Source: an uncultured beta proteobacterium
Lineage (GTDB): Bacteria > Pseudomonadota > Gammaproteobacteria > Burkholderiales > Burkholderiaceae
Assembly: GCA_903826775.1 (NCBI GenBank)
Contig: CAIKFU010000048.1
Span: 1 to 34,474, forward strand
Length of the DNA: 34,474 nucleotides
Reading direction: 5' to 3'
The position numbers and the translations under genes were made by a program. The notes beneath the pieces were generated by a model. The model was not told where the DNA came from, did not search any database, and worked only from the letters and a program-made list of their open reading frames with translations. Positions 24,393-33,069 of the stretch are shown here, piece after piece (position 1 is the stretch's first letter; each line of letters begins with the position of its first letter).

Positions 24393-24562
24393 TAATCCGC
24401 TACCCAATCGGCGTCGTCCATTCGACTCCCGCACTCTTTATCCGGATGCATGGATTGGATTGTCGGCAGGAGATTGCGGTATGATTTTTTTGGAGATGAT
24501 AAAAACAAGCCGAGTTGATGACGGGTGTTCTCGTCAGATGTTCAATAAAATAAAAGGGCCGT

Positions 24563-25639
24563 ATGAAAGCAAAAAAACAAATTGGACTGGCAATTGTGGG
24601 GTGCGGGCGCATTGGCACATTGCGGGCCAAGCTGGCCAAGATGCATCCTTCCGTGGGCTACATTGCCGTCTCCGATACCGATCCGGTAGCGGCTGAAAAA
24701 CTGGCGAAAACCGTTGGCGCGGATTATTGGAGCGTGGACAGCAACGAAGTGATGTCCTTGCCCGAAGTAACGGCGATCGATATTGCCACCAGCGAGCATG
24801 AGCACACCAAACCCCTGCTGGCTGCGCTCGAGAGAGGGGTTCCGGTGCTGGTTGAAAAGCCCATCGCCCTGCTGGAATCCGATGCCGATCTGGTACTGGC
24901 GAGGGCTCGGGAGTTAAAGAGCGATTTGCACATTGGGTACAGTCGGCGGTATAAGAATCGCTACCTGATCGCCAAGGAGCAGATTGTCCAGGGACGCTTG
25001 GGAACCATTACCGGCGCATGCGCACGCTTGTACAACTCGCGCTCCCAATGCTTTGCCATGCTCCAGCGCAACAAGGGGGCGACACCGGTGGTCGATGCCT
25101 TAACGTACTACGTGGATTTGATGGGCTGGTTGTTGGCCGACAACCCGGTTACCGAAGTGTTCGCCAAGGGTCAGAAGGGAATCATTCATGAGGCCGGATA
25201 CGATACCGAGGATGTGACCTGGGCGATTCTGACTTGCCAGGATGGCGCAGTCGTGAACCTGGGCGTGAGTTATGCCTTGCCGGCAAAATGGCCCTCGGTT
25301 GGCCACAGCGCCCGCGTCGAACTCTTGGGGACGCATGGCACGCTGCTCATCAATGACGACCACACGGACCAGATCATGCAATCGGAGATCGGCTTTCCCC
25401 ACGTCTACCTGTCCGACCACAAGATCGAGACGGTATTTTTGGAAAGCTCAACCCCGGGCGACTGGGCATTGGGCGATTTTTTAGGCCCGATCGCGGACGA
25501 GACCAGGGCGTGGCTCGATTACCTTGCGACCGGCAAGCCCTGCAATTTGGCCAAGCCTGAGGATGCGAGGAGAACCCTTGCCGTTACTCTGGCGATCGAG
25601 GAATCCGCGCGATCGGGCAAAATCATTCACCTGTCTTGA
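24563..25639 (+). CDS. Gfo/Idh/MocA-family NAD(P)-dependent oxidoreductase
   Basis: 358 aa. The N-terminal Rossmann fold has GCGRIG (Gly13, Gly15, Gly18) for NAD(P), and the family EKP motif is Glu98-Lys99-Pro100 in LVEKPIAL. A C-terminal beta-sheet domain follows. In many members the Lys and a later His (pattern GGGxxxDxGxH) are catalytic. Here that stretch reads TPVVDALTYYVDLMGW with no His, so the chemistry may differ. It is cytoplasmic, with AAAAGGG before the ATG. Its stop overlaps the next start by four bases (TTGA), indicating coupling with the Bug receptor. Substrates of the family include sugars, cyclitols and carboxylated rings; none can be assigned here. Confidence 0.87.
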   Translation: MKAKKQIGLAIVGCGRIGTLRAKLAKMHPSVGYIAVSDTDPVAAEKLAKTVGADYWSVDSNEVMSLPEVTAIDIATSEHEHTKPLLAALERGVPVLVEKPIALLESDADLVLARARELKSDLHIGYSRRYKNRYLIAKEQIVQGRLGTITGACARLYNSRSQCFAMLQRNKGATPVVDALTYYVDLMGWLLADNPVTEVFAKGQKGIIHEAGYDTEDVTWAILTCQDGAVVNLGVSYALPAKWPSVGHSARVELLGTHGTLLINDDHTDQIMQSEIGFPHVYLSDHKIETVFLESSTPGDWALGDFLGPIADETRAWLDYLATGKPCNLAKPEDARRTLAVTLAIEESARSGKIIHLS

Positions 25640-26607
25640 GATCGCCCCGTTTGCGGATTGCCCTGATAGCCTGTTTGGTTTTAGTCAATCCAAACTTTGC
25701 GAATGCCGCGTATCCCGATAAGCCGATTCGCTTAGTGGTCGCTTACCCCCCTGGCGGGGGGACCGACATCATCGCCAGGCTCATCGTCCCGGAACTTTCG
25801 AAAAAATTGGGGCAGCCCATTGTGATAGAAAATCGCGGGGGCGCTAGCGGCAATATCGGCACTGAAGCGGTTGTCAATTCCGCTCCCAACGGATACACCT
25901 TGCTCATGGGCAATGTGGCGCCCAACGCCATCAACGTCAGCATCTTTAAGAAGCTACCGTTTAATCCTGAACGGGATTTGGTCCCGATCTCCTTGGTGGC
26001 AATAACCCCCAACATCCTGGTTGCCAATATGGAGTTGCCGGTCAAGTCGGTAGCCGATTTGTTGGCCTTGGCCAAATCGTCTCCCGGGAAGATCAACTAC
26101 CCGTCGGCCGGCAGCGGGACTTCGTCGCATTTGGCGGGCGTGCTCTTTGGGTTTATGGGGAATGTCAACATGACGCACGTTCCCTACAAGGGAGGGGGCT
26201 TGGCAATGAACGATTTATTGGGTGGCCAGGTGGACGTGTATTTTGCAACCATGCCTGCGGCCGTACCCTTTGTGGCGTCCGGAAAATTGCGGGCCTTGGC
26301 CGTTACGTCGGACCGGCGTTCGTTGCGCATGCCCGAATTGCCCACCATTTCGGAATCGGGTTTGACCGGGTATAGCGCGACCACGTGGTACGGCTTGTAC
26401 GCGCCCAAGGGAACGGCGCCTGAAATCGTTAACCAAGTTCACCGCGCAACGGTGGAAGTGCTCAAGAATCCCGAACTGCGTGAACAACTGGTCCAGAGGG
26501 GTTTTGAGCCGGTCGGCGATTCGCCGAAAGAGTTTGCCGCCTTCATCTCCTCCGAAATTGCCAAATGGGCAAAGGTCGTGCGTTTGGCGGGGATCGAACC
26601 GGAGTAG
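25636..26607 (+). CDS. Bug/TctC-type periplasmic solute receptor 1
   Basis: 323 aa, starting at TTG 25636, which overlaps the stop of the oxidoreductase gene. A signal peptide (cut after NFANA) is followed by the Bug signature YPDKPIRLVVAYPPGGGTD. Further family features are IENRGGASGNIGTEAV, GYTLLMGN, NYPSAGSGTSSHLAG and the C-terminal pattern EFAAFISSEIAKWAKV...GIEPE. Bug receptors bind small carboxylated compounds for tripartite tricarboxylate transporters. No TctA/TctB membrane genes lie nearby, as is common in Burkholderiales, where many orphan Bug receptors share a few permeases or serve as sensors. Coupling to the oxidoreductase suggests its ligand is that enzyme's substrate or a precursor. 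Confidence 0.92.
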   Translation: MRSPRLRIALIACLVLVNPNFANAAYPDKPIRLVVAYPPGGGTDIIARLIVPELSKKLGQPIVIENRGGASGNIGTEAVVNSAPNGYTLLMGNVAPNAINVSIFKKLPFNPERDLVPISLVAITPNILVANMELPVKSVADLLALAKSSPGKINYPSAGSGTSSHLAGVLFGFMGNVNMTHVPYKGGGLAMNDLLGGQVDVYFATMPAAVPFVASGKLRALAVTSDRRSLRMPELPTISESGLTGYSATTWYGLYAPKGTAPEIVNQVHRATVEVLKNPELREQLVQRGFEPVGDSPKEFAAFISSEIAKWAKVVRLAGIEPE

Positions 26608-26794
26608 CGGGGAACGCGATTTCCCGTTTAGGAATTGGCCCATGTTCAGGGTTAACCCCCTGAATTTTTCTGCGTTGGGTGGATTGTTTTCCCGTTCTTT
26701 CAGGCATAAGATGGCGCGAATGGGTTAATTGAGATTTTTTCCTAATCACCCTGGATTGAATATAAAAACATTCTTCTACTGTACGGGGACATTG

Positions 26795-28087
26795 ATGAGC
26801 ACACACAACGTGGTTGAGACACCCTTGGAGTCCAAGGCCTATTCAAAAGTGCTATGGCGCTTAATTCCGTTTTTATTCTTGTGTTATGTGGTGGCCTATT
26901 TGGATCGCGTGAATGTGGGCTTTGCCAAATTGCAGATGCTGGCCGACTTGAAATTCAGCGACACCATATATGGATTTGGGGCTGGCATATTTTTTATCGG
27001 CTACTTTTTGTTTGAAGTGCCCAGCAACATTATTTTGCATCGAACGGGCGCGCGGATTTGGATCGCGCGAATCATGATTACCTGGGGGCTGATCTCTTCA
27101 GCCATGCTCTTTGTTACCACCCCGGAATCGTTTTACGTGCTGCGTTTTCTATTGGGGGTTTCCGAGGCGGGATTTTTCCCCGGGATTATTTTGTACCTCA
27201 CCTACTGGTTTCCTGCCGAGCGGCGCGGCAGAGTCGTGGCTCTGTTTATGACGGCCATTGCCTTGTCCGGTGTAATCGGCGGCCCATTATCGGGTTGGAT
27301 CATGCAAGCCTTTGCCGGGGTCAATGGTTGGGCGGGTTGGCAGTGGCTCTTTTTGCTCGAGGGGCTGCCGTCGGTAGTGGTCGGTATTTGGGTGATTTTT
27401 TATTTGGACGATTCGATTGAAGGCGCCAAATGGTTGAGTGCCGAGGAGAAGCAGGTATTGAGCAATCGCATTGCGCACGACAAGCGGGACGTGGTGGATC
27501 ATGGTGTTGCCCACACGTTTGCCAATCCCAAAGTCTGGCTCATGGCGCTCATTTATTTCAGCTTCATCATGGGGCTTTATGGCGTGAGCTTCTGGCTTCC
27601 CCAACTCATTAAAACGATGGGTGTGAAGGACGTGTTCAATGTCGGACTGTTGACCGCCATTCCCTATGGTTTTGCAGCGGTGGTGATGCTGCTGGTGGGA
27701 CGCAGCTCGGATCGCTCGGGTGAGCGGCGCTGGCATACCGCCCTCATGGCGATTATGGGTGGTGTCGGTTTGATTTTTGCCGGCCTCTTTAGCGATTCCA
27801 CCGTGATTGGCATTGCCGCGTTGTCCATCGCCACTGCCGGCATCTTGACTTCCTTGCCCATGCTCTGGACGATGCCAACGGCATTTTTGGGCGGGGCTGC
27901 CGCGGCAGCGGGCATCGCCATCATCAACTCCATCGGGAATTTGGCGGGGTTTGTGAGTCCCTTTATGGTGGGATACATCAAGGACGCGACCGGTAGCCCG
28001 ACGCTGGGTTTGTATTTCATTGCAGTGAGTTTGTTCATCGGTGCATTGCTGGTGTTGGTCTTCGTTAAAAAACCCCAATCCAGTTAA
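26795..28087 (+). CDS. MFS transporter of the anion:cation symporter (ACS) type
   Basis: 430 aa from ATG 26795 with GGGGA upstream. The frame is open for 22 earlier codons, which do not look like coding sequence of this family. Twelve membrane segments are seen. ACS-branch features include RLIPFLFLCYVVAYLDRVNVGFAKLQM at the start, FFIGYFLFEVPSNIILHRTGAR and GVSEAGFFPGIILYLTYWFP. Members import organic acids such as phthalate, tartrate, glucarate or hexuronates by proton symport. It is the only complete uptake system in the cluster and the best candidate for the imported substrate or an intermediate. The 187-base gap before it shows no gene. Confidence 0.92.
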   Translation: MSTHNVVETPLESKAYSKVLWRLIPFLFLCYVVAYLDRVNVGFAKLQMLADLKFSDTIYGFGAGIFFIGYFLFEVPSNIILHRTGARIWIARIMITWGLISSAMLFVTTPESFYVLRFLLGVSEAGFFPGIILYLTYWFPAERRGRVVALFMTAIALSGVIGGPLSGWIMQAFAGVNGWAGWQWLFLLEGLPSVVVGIWVIFYLDDSIEGAKWLSAEEKQVLSNRIAHDKRDVVDHGVAHTFANPKVWLMALIYFSFIMGLYGVSFWLPQLIKTMGVKDVFNVGLLTAIPYGFAAVVMLLVGRSSDRSGERRWHTALMAIMGGVGLIFAGLFSDSTVIGIAALSIATAGILTSLPMLWTMPTAFLGGAAAAAGIAIINSIGNLAGFVSPFMVGYIKDATGSPTLGLYFIAVSLFIGALLVLVFVKKPQSS

Positions 28088-28148
28088 ACCGAGTTCCCAT
28101 TCCTAGTGAATCCACCAGGAATGCAAAACCCCCACTAGTGAAATGAAC

Positions 28149-28191
28149 TGACCCACAAAAGTTGGACACCTAATCCAACTAAAAAGGGTCA
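28149..28191. mobile_element. Relic of two inverted IS3-type ends (43 bp)
   Basis: TGACCCACAAAAGTTGGA at 28149-28166 and the complement of TGACCCTTTTTAGTTGGA at 28174-28191 face each other across seven bases. Both resemble the terminal inverted repeats of IS3-family elements with 'AAAGTTGGACACC' ends. No transposase remains, so this is a deletion relic or a tiny non-autonomous element. It lies in the 234-base gap between the MFS gene and the hydrolase gene. GAAATG occurs on both sides (28140-28145 and 28197-28202). Confidence 0.5.
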
Positions 28192-28321
28192 TTTCAGAAA
28201 TGGTGTGGGTTTTGTTTTATCCGCTCCAATAGGGCATCGACCGAATAAAAAAAAGATTATCCAAAGTTTGGTAAATTGGTCGCGACATGCATTTTCAACC
28301 TCAATAAAAAAGCACACCATT

Positions 28322-29497
28322 ATGAACAACGAGACACCTGGCAGATACGAACCGTTTGGCTGGCACCATTGGCCCGACCATTTTTTCAATTCCTATCAAT
28401 TTCGCAGGACTCTTGGGGAAACGCAGGAGGGTGGAGGCGCGGTCAGCGAATGTTTTCAAGCCGCCAGCAAAATGATTCCGGGGGACTTGGATAGCTGGCA
28501 TGCGGAATGGATGACGGTTGCTGAACGCAATGACACCAAGGGGGATGAGGCTGAAAAGCAAGGGCATATCCAAACCGCGATGAACTGTTGGCTCAGGGCC
28601 ACCGAATACTACCGTTCTGCGGAGTTTTGGCTTGATGCCGATGACCCCAGAAGGTTGCCGACGTTTACCAAATGCGAGAACGCCTCGCACAAATGGCTGA
28701 AGTATTTGCCGGGCGAAGTGGTGGAGATTCCGTATGAGGGTGGAAAAACCTTGCCTGCGTATTTCATCAAATCCCCCGCAGGCGGTGACAAGCAACCCGT
28801 CCTCATTTCGTTTGGGGGACTCGATTCATTCAAGGACGAATTGTGGTTTATGACGGGGCGCGGCGCGGTTCAGCGCGGCATCGCCGTATTGCTGGTGGAT
28901 GGTCCCGGACAGGGCGGTGCATTGCGGCGTCAAGGGATCGTTTCCAGGTACGACTACGAAGTTCCGGTGGGAAGGTGCATCGATTGGCTCGAGAAGCGAT
29001 CCGAGGTTGATCCCAAACGCATCGCGGTGAGCGGTTCGAGCATGGGTGGGTACTATGCCGCCAGGGCGGGATCGATGGAACATCGCTTGGCTGCCTGCAT
29101 CTCCCACGGGGCGATCTGGGACATTGGCAAACGGTTTGCTGATCGTGGGGACGATCACGCCCTGGCCGGACACATGAAGTGGGTGATCGGAGCAAAAGAT
29201 ATGGCCGAGGCCGTGGTCAAGGCAAAGGATTTTAAATTGGAAGGGGTGCTCGACCACATGCAGTGCCCATACCTGGTCTTGCACGGCGGTCACGACGTAT
29301 TGGGTGTCGAGACTGTCAAGCTGGTTCACGACTACGCCAAATCCAAAGGCATCAACGTGACATTGCGTTTGACTTCGGCAGAAGAGACGGGCGCGGAACA
29401 TTGCCAACACGACAACCCGACCCTAGGTCAGGAAATCATGATCGATTGGCTGGCCGATATCTTTGGAATTGATCAGCGAAAAATATTCAGCAAGTAA
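28322..29497 (+). CDS. Alpha/beta hydrolase resembling 2,6-dihydroxypseudooxynicotine hydrolase
   Basis: 391 aa from ATG 28322. The frame is open to 28205, but that stretch runs out of the IS relic and is unlikely to be coding. A helical N-terminal part (about 40-115; AEWMTVAERNDTKGDEAEKQ, then TAMNCWLRATEYYRSAEFWL) precedes the hydrolase core. The core has SFGGLDSFKDE, the nucleophile Ser240 in VSGSSMGGYYAAR, Asp325 in LHGGHDVLG and His360 in GAEHCQHDNP. This arrangement is that of the nicotine-pathway C-C hydrolase family and related FrsA-like esterases. It is cytoplasmic, with no signal peptide. It probably cleaves a C-C bond beside a ketone or an ester in the imported compound; the substrate is unknown. 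Confidence 0.8.
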   Translation: MNNETPGRYEPFGWHHWPDHFFNSYQFRRTLGETQEGGGAVSECFQAASKMIPGDLDSWHAEWMTVAERNDTKGDEAEKQGHIQTAMNCWLRATEYYRSAEFWLDADDPRRLPTFTKCENASHKWLKYLPGEVVEIPYEGGKTLPAYFIKSPAGGDKQPVLISFGGLDSFKDELWFMTGRGAVQRGIAVLLVDGPGQGGALRRQGIVSRYDYEVPVGRCIDWLEKRSEVDPKRIAVSGSSMGGYYAARAGSMEHRLAACISHGAIWDIGKRFADRGDDHALAGHMKWVIGAKDMAEAVVKAKDFKLEGVLDHMQCPYLVLHGGHDVLGVETVKLVHDYAKSKGINVTLRLTSAEETGAEHCQHDNPTLGQEIMIDWLADIFGIDQRKIFSK

Positions 29498-29499
29498 GG

Positions 29500-29543
29500 C
29501 AATTTCGTTCAAGGGGGAATTGCACCCTCCTTGAACGAAATTG
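29500..29543 (+). repeat. Long perfect inverted repeat downstream of the hydrolase gene
   Basis: A 15-bp perfect stem (29500-29514 pairing with 29529-29543) around a 14-base loop starts three bases after the stop codon. It lacks a T-run on either strand, so it is not a textbook intrinsic terminator. It may stabilise the upstream transcript or act as a weak terminator. The remaining gap to 29650 holds no gene. Confidence 0.55.
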
Positions 29544-29649
29544 GCCGCATGGCAGAATCCGCAGGTGGGTATACCGCGTGGAACGCCCAATAGCAATTTT
29601 CTAAAAGGCGTTTTATGCTTCCAATTGATAATGGGGGGGTAAATAACCA

Positions 29650-30606
29650 ATGAAATGCATTAAATTTCTATTGCCCATAGCGCTGATTGTTTTTGGTAAC
29701 GCATGCTCGGCCCAAGGGTATCCCAATAGACCCGTCAAAATACTCGCAGGCTATCCAGCCGGGTCTTCTGTGGATTTGTATGCGCGAGCAATCGGTTCAA
29801 AATTGCAGGAAAATTTTAAGCAAGCCTTTATTGTTGAAAATAGAGTGGGGGCGGCTGGGACGGTAGCCGCCGAAGCAACGGCGCATGCGCCTGCCGACGG
29901 TTATACCTTGCTAAGCACCGCATCCCAAATTGCCATCAACCCATTTGTCCAAAAACTCCCGTTTAATACGGAAAAAGATTTAATCCCGGTTGCGCAAACC
30001 TTGTCGATTAGCTACCTCCTGTTAACGGCACCCAACTTTCCAGCGAACAATTTAAGCGAGTTGATTGAGTACGCCAGAAAGAATCCCAGGAAATTGAATT
30101 ACGGGTCTTACGGCAACGGTTCGGGCCCCCATTTGGCTATGGCCATGCTGCAAAAAGTCGCAGGGATTGAAGTGGTGCATATCCAATACCGGGGTTCTGG
30201 GCAAATGCTAACTGCGTTAATGAGCGACGACATTCAGTTGGCGTTTGATACCACGACTGCGACCTTGGAATTTATCAAAGCGGGAAAATTAAAGCCCATC
30301 GCAATTGGTGGACCGAAGGCGGCGGAGGTGCTGCCGAATATTCCGCCGATTGCGCAAACCTATCCCGGGTTTAATGCCGATGGTTGGCAGGGAATCTTTG
30401 CTCCCACCGGAACACCTGATGACGTGGTCAAAAAACTCAATGTGGAAATCAATAAAATCATTCAGGCAAAGGAATTCCGCGATTTAGCCAAGTCAAGGGG
30501 CGTCATGGTCAGCCCGCTATCTCAAGAGCAATTTGCCGATTTTGTGAAATCGGAGTTAAAAAAATACGAACAGATGGTTCGGGAAAACAACATCTATTTG
30601 GAATAA
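29650..30606 (+). CDS. Bug/TctC-type periplasmic solute receptor 2
   Basis: 318 aa. A signal peptide (cut near ACSA) is followed by YPNRPVKILAGYPAGSSVD, VENRVGAAGTVAAEA, GYTLLSTASQIAINP, NYGSYGNGSGPHLA and a C-terminal FADFVKSELKKYEQMV. These are the Bug family landmarks at normal positions. The ligand-loop glycines differ from receptor 1 (PAGSSVD against PPGGGTD), so a different ligand is likely. A run of seven Gs lies shortly before the ATG and may serve as a ribosome site. No tripartite permease genes accompany it. Its place between a hydrolase and an amidohydrolase suggests delivery of a related carboxylate. Confidence 0.9.
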   Translation: MKCIKFLLPIALIVFGNACSAQGYPNRPVKILAGYPAGSSVDLYARAIGSKLQENFKQAFIVENRVGAAGTVAAEATAHAPADGYTLLSTASQIAINPFVQKLPFNTEKDLIPVAQTLSISYLLLTAPNFPANNLSELIEYARKNPRKLNYGSYGNGSGPHLAMAMLQKVAGIEVVHIQYRGSGQMLTALMSDDIQLAFDTTTATLEFIKAGKLKPIAIGGPKAAEVLPNIPPIAQTYPGFNADGWQGIFAPTGTPDDVVKKLNVEINKIIQAKEFRDLAKSRGVMVSPLSQEQFADFVKSELKKYEQMVRENNIYLE

Positions 30607-30642
30607 ATTCCCTTTTTGAAAAATTGAGAGAACGTGGATTTA

Positions 30643-30670
30643 TTGAATTGCCACCCATACTTGATATGAT
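30643..30670 (+). promoter_or_regulatory. Sigma-70-like promoter, possibly giving a leaderless transcript
   Basis: TTGAAT at 30643-30648, a 16-base spacer, and TATGAT at 30665-30670. Transcription would begin about seven bases past the -10, which is the ATG of the next gene at 30677. No Shine-Dalgarno sequence is visible, consistent with a leaderless message. Confidence 0.5.
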
Positions 30671-30676
30671 CAACAA

Positions 30677-31090
30677 ATGCGCCTAGTTAAAATCGTATTG
30701 CTGGTATTTCTGGTCATTGCATCGAGCAGTGCAAGGGCGGAATGGGTTAAATACCCTAGTGCGAGTAAATTCGTTCAATACTCCTACGAAGTGTTGAGCG
30801 GAAACAAGAAAAGCCAATACTTCAAGATCAAGCTACTTAGCAATTATTCAAAGTCGCAAGAAGTGACGATCAAAAATCAAAGTATCGCCTTTCTCTCGAG
30901 AGTAGATTACGAAACCGTCAACTGCAGCGGCAAATCCAAGCAGGTCCAAATAACCGCATTTGAATTGTTCGAGGATGCCGATGCCAAGGGGTGGAGCTAC
31001 AAGGGCTCGCCCAAGAAAATCCAATGGGACAAAGTCGCTAAGAAAAGCACTCTGGATAGCCTGCTGACGGATATTTGTTCCGGGGGGTAA
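30677..31090 (+). CDS. Surface-adhesin-E-like exported protein 2
   Basis: 137 aa. The signal peptide (about 1-21, cut after SARA) is followed by EWVKYPSASKFVQYSYE and a beta-rich domain of the protein E (Adhesin_E) type. The middle shows LLSNYSKSQEVTIKN and ETVNCSGKSKQVQ, and the protein ends DSLLTDICSGG. Two mature cysteines could pair. It matches the protein at 13026-13439 in length, signal peptide, the 'SEW/AEW' start and the Cys layout, so the two are probable paralogues. It lies 42 bases before the amidohydrolase gene and may be co-transcribed with it. The link to catabolism is unclear. Confidence 0.7.
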   Translation: MRLVKIVLLVFLVIASSSARAEWVKYPSASKFVQYSYEVLSGNKKSQYFKIKLLSNYSKSQEVTIKNQSIAFLSRVDYETVNCSGKSKQVQITAFELFEDADAKGWSYKGSPKKIQWDKVAKKSTLDSLLTDICSGG

Positions 31091-31132
31091 TTGGGTTTAA
31101 CCTTAAATGGATTAGGCAACGGGGGATTTGCA

Positions 31133-32929
31133 ATGGGCGTTCGCAAAACATGCTTGAAATCGATTCTTGGCGGAATGATTCTATTGGCCGGCATGGCCAT
31201 CCATGCCGAGCCGATGCAATTTTTGCCAATGGACAAACCGCAAAAAATTACCGTTTTTGTGGCCAAGAAATTCGTTACGATGGATCCCGCTATTCCCACG
31301 GCTACTGCAGTGGCGATTTCGGATGGAAAGATTTTGTCCGTCGGTTCGCTATTGGATTTAAAGCCTTGGCTAGATAAATACCCCTATGAGATTAATCGGC
31401 AATTCGCCGATAAGATCGTGTACCCCGGGTTTGTCGATCCGCATAGCCACCCTTTGATGGGCGGCATCACGCAAACCAGTTTACCTTTGACTTTCCTGCC
31501 TTTGCCCAACGCCTGGGGCAAGCCCTTTCCCGGCGTTCCCAATCTGAAAGCGGCGATTGCCAAGCTCAAGGAGTATTCGGCGGCGATTGCCGATCCGAAT
31601 GAGATGTTGCTGGCGTGGGGATACGACATCATTGCCATGAAGCAGACCCCCGATAGTGCGATGCTCGATGCGGTGTCCACTATCAGGCCCGTGATGGTGT
31701 GGGATTATTCGGAGCACAACCTCTTTCTCAATTCAGCGGCGCTGAAAAAATACGTTGCCGATCCTGAGAGTGCAAAAAAGATCGTGGGCGTTGGCGTGAA
31801 TGCCGATGGCACGCTCAATGGCCAATTTATCGGGGTGAACGCCTCGCAGTATTTGATGGGTTTTGCCGGCAAGGATTTTTTGACTCCGGACAGGCTTAGC
31901 AAGGCCATGCTGTACTCCAACGATCTGGCGCAGCAGGGCGGCGTAACGACGACGGCGGAACTGACCTTTGGATTATTCGATGTGGATTTCGAGAAGATGA
32001 TGATGAGTAAATTCACCAACTCCAATATCACTTCCTTGCGCATCGCCAACGTGGTCTATGCCGATCCGTTCATTGCGAAGTATGGCGAGAAGGCGATCGA
32101 GGAGGCGCAGGCTTTGCCAAAACTGAACAACGATCGCCTTTTTTTCAAGGGGGTGAAATTCTTTTCCGATGACGCGTACCTGTCGAACATGATGGGGCTG
32201 CAAAATCCCGCCTACACTGACTGGCACAAGGGCATTATTTTTTATCCCAGCGCCCAGAGTTTGGAGAAAGCGATCAGGCCTTGGTGGAACGCCGGCTTTG
32301 CGGTCCACGTGCACAGCAACGGTAACGGCGGCATAGCCAACAGCCTGAATGCACTGCAGATGTTGCAGGATGAAAAGCCGCGCTTTGACCACCGCTTTAC
32401 CTTGGAGCATCTAGGTCTGCCATCTTCGATGATGGTACGCAAGGTCAAGGAACTGGGCGCAATCGCGAGCGTCAACCCGTCCTATTTCTATACCCGTGCC
32501 GGCGTTCAGGTGGAGGATCTGGGTACCGACCGCGCTTCGTATGCCACCCGCACGGGCAATCTTGTCAAGGAGGGCGTTATCGTAGCCCTGCACTCGGACA
32601 ATCCCGTGGGCCAACCCCTTCCCCTTAAGGAGGTATGGGCCGTGGTCAATCGCCAGAATCTGTATACAGGTGATCGGAAATGGGCCCCGGCCGAAGCCGT
32701 GAGCGTTGAGCAAGCCATGCGCATGGTAACGATTGATGCCGCGTACGTGATTGGCCTGGAGAACCAAGTAGGCAGTATCGAGCCGGGAAAATTCGCCGAC
32801 TTCACGATCCTCGCCGAGGATCCCATGACGGTGCCCAAGGAAAAAATCAAGGATATTGCGGTGACGGGAACCGTGCTTGGCGGCCGCTTCATTCCGGTAT
32901 CCGAAACCCGCCAGCCCAGACCGTTCTGA
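31133..32929 (+). CDS. Exported YtcJ-like metal-dependent amidohydrolase
   Basis: 598 aa from ATG 31133, chosen because GGGGGA lies upstream and the protein then begins with a proper signal peptide (core LGGMILLAGMAI, cut near HAEP). The frame is open to 31091. Amidohydrolase_3 landmarks are FVDPHSHPLMGG with metal ligands His104 and His106, FKGVKFFSDD with a possible carboxylated Lys, AVHVHSNGNGGI, LEHLGLP and ALHSDNPVGQP. The end has the usual GSIEPGKFADFTILAEDP. Relatives hydrolyse amides or cyclic amides, and the true substrates are mostly unknown. Export to the periplasm is notable, since most family members are cytoplasmic. It could process a substrate before binding by a Bug receptor. 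Confidence 0.87.
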   Translation: MGVRKTCLKSILGGMILLAGMAIHAEPMQFLPMDKPQKITVFVAKKFVTMDPAIPTATAVAISDGKILSVGSLLDLKPWLDKYPYEINRQFADKIVYPGFVDPHSHPLMGGITQTSLPLTFLPLPNAWGKPFPGVPNLKAAIAKLKEYSAAIADPNEMLLAWGYDIIAMKQTPDSAMLDAVSTIRPVMVWDYSEHNLFLNSAALKKYVADPESAKKIVGVGVNADGTLNGQFIGVNASQYLMGFAGKDFLTPDRLSKAMLYSNDLAQQGGVTTTAELTFGLFDVDFEKMMMSKFTNSNITSLRIANVVYADPFIAKYGEKAIEEAQALPKLNNDRLFFKGVKFFSDDAYLSNMMGLQNPAYTDWHKGIIFYPSAQSLEKAIRPWWNAGFAVHVHSNGNGGIANSLNALQMLQDEKPRFDHRFTLEHLGLPSSMMVRKVKELGAIASVNPSYFYTRAGVQVEDLGTDRASYATRTGNLVKEGVIVALHSDNPVGQPLPLKEVWAVVNRQNLYTGDRKWAPAEAVSVEQAMRMVTIDAAYVIGLENQVGSIEPGKFADFTILAEDPMTVPKEKIKDIAVTGTVLGGRFIPVSETRQPRPF

Positions 32930-33069
32930 TTTTCCGGTGGCCTTTTTTCAGTCATGAAAAATAGCCTTGTCGAGGCATGGAGGGGCAATTTTTTCTGCTC
33001 ATGCGACTGAAATCCAAAACGAATAGAATGGCTCTATCCATTTTTTATGATTCAACCTTAAGGAAATTT

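Noticed and set aside
23945..24484. Long alternative open frame overlapping the Tat-exported protein gene
   Set aside because: It lies in another frame of a gene with a clear signal peptide and family features; its translation is Arg/Gly/Cys-rich and resembles no protein.
27287..28078. 263-codon minus-strand open frame inside the ACS transporter gene
   Set aside because: It is antisense to an unmistakable MFS gene; the His/Gln/Arg-rich translation is typical of a shadow frame.
28826..29410. 194-codon minus-strand open frame inside the hydrolase gene
   Set aside because: Antisense to a gene with an intact catalytic triad; no family features and no start signal.
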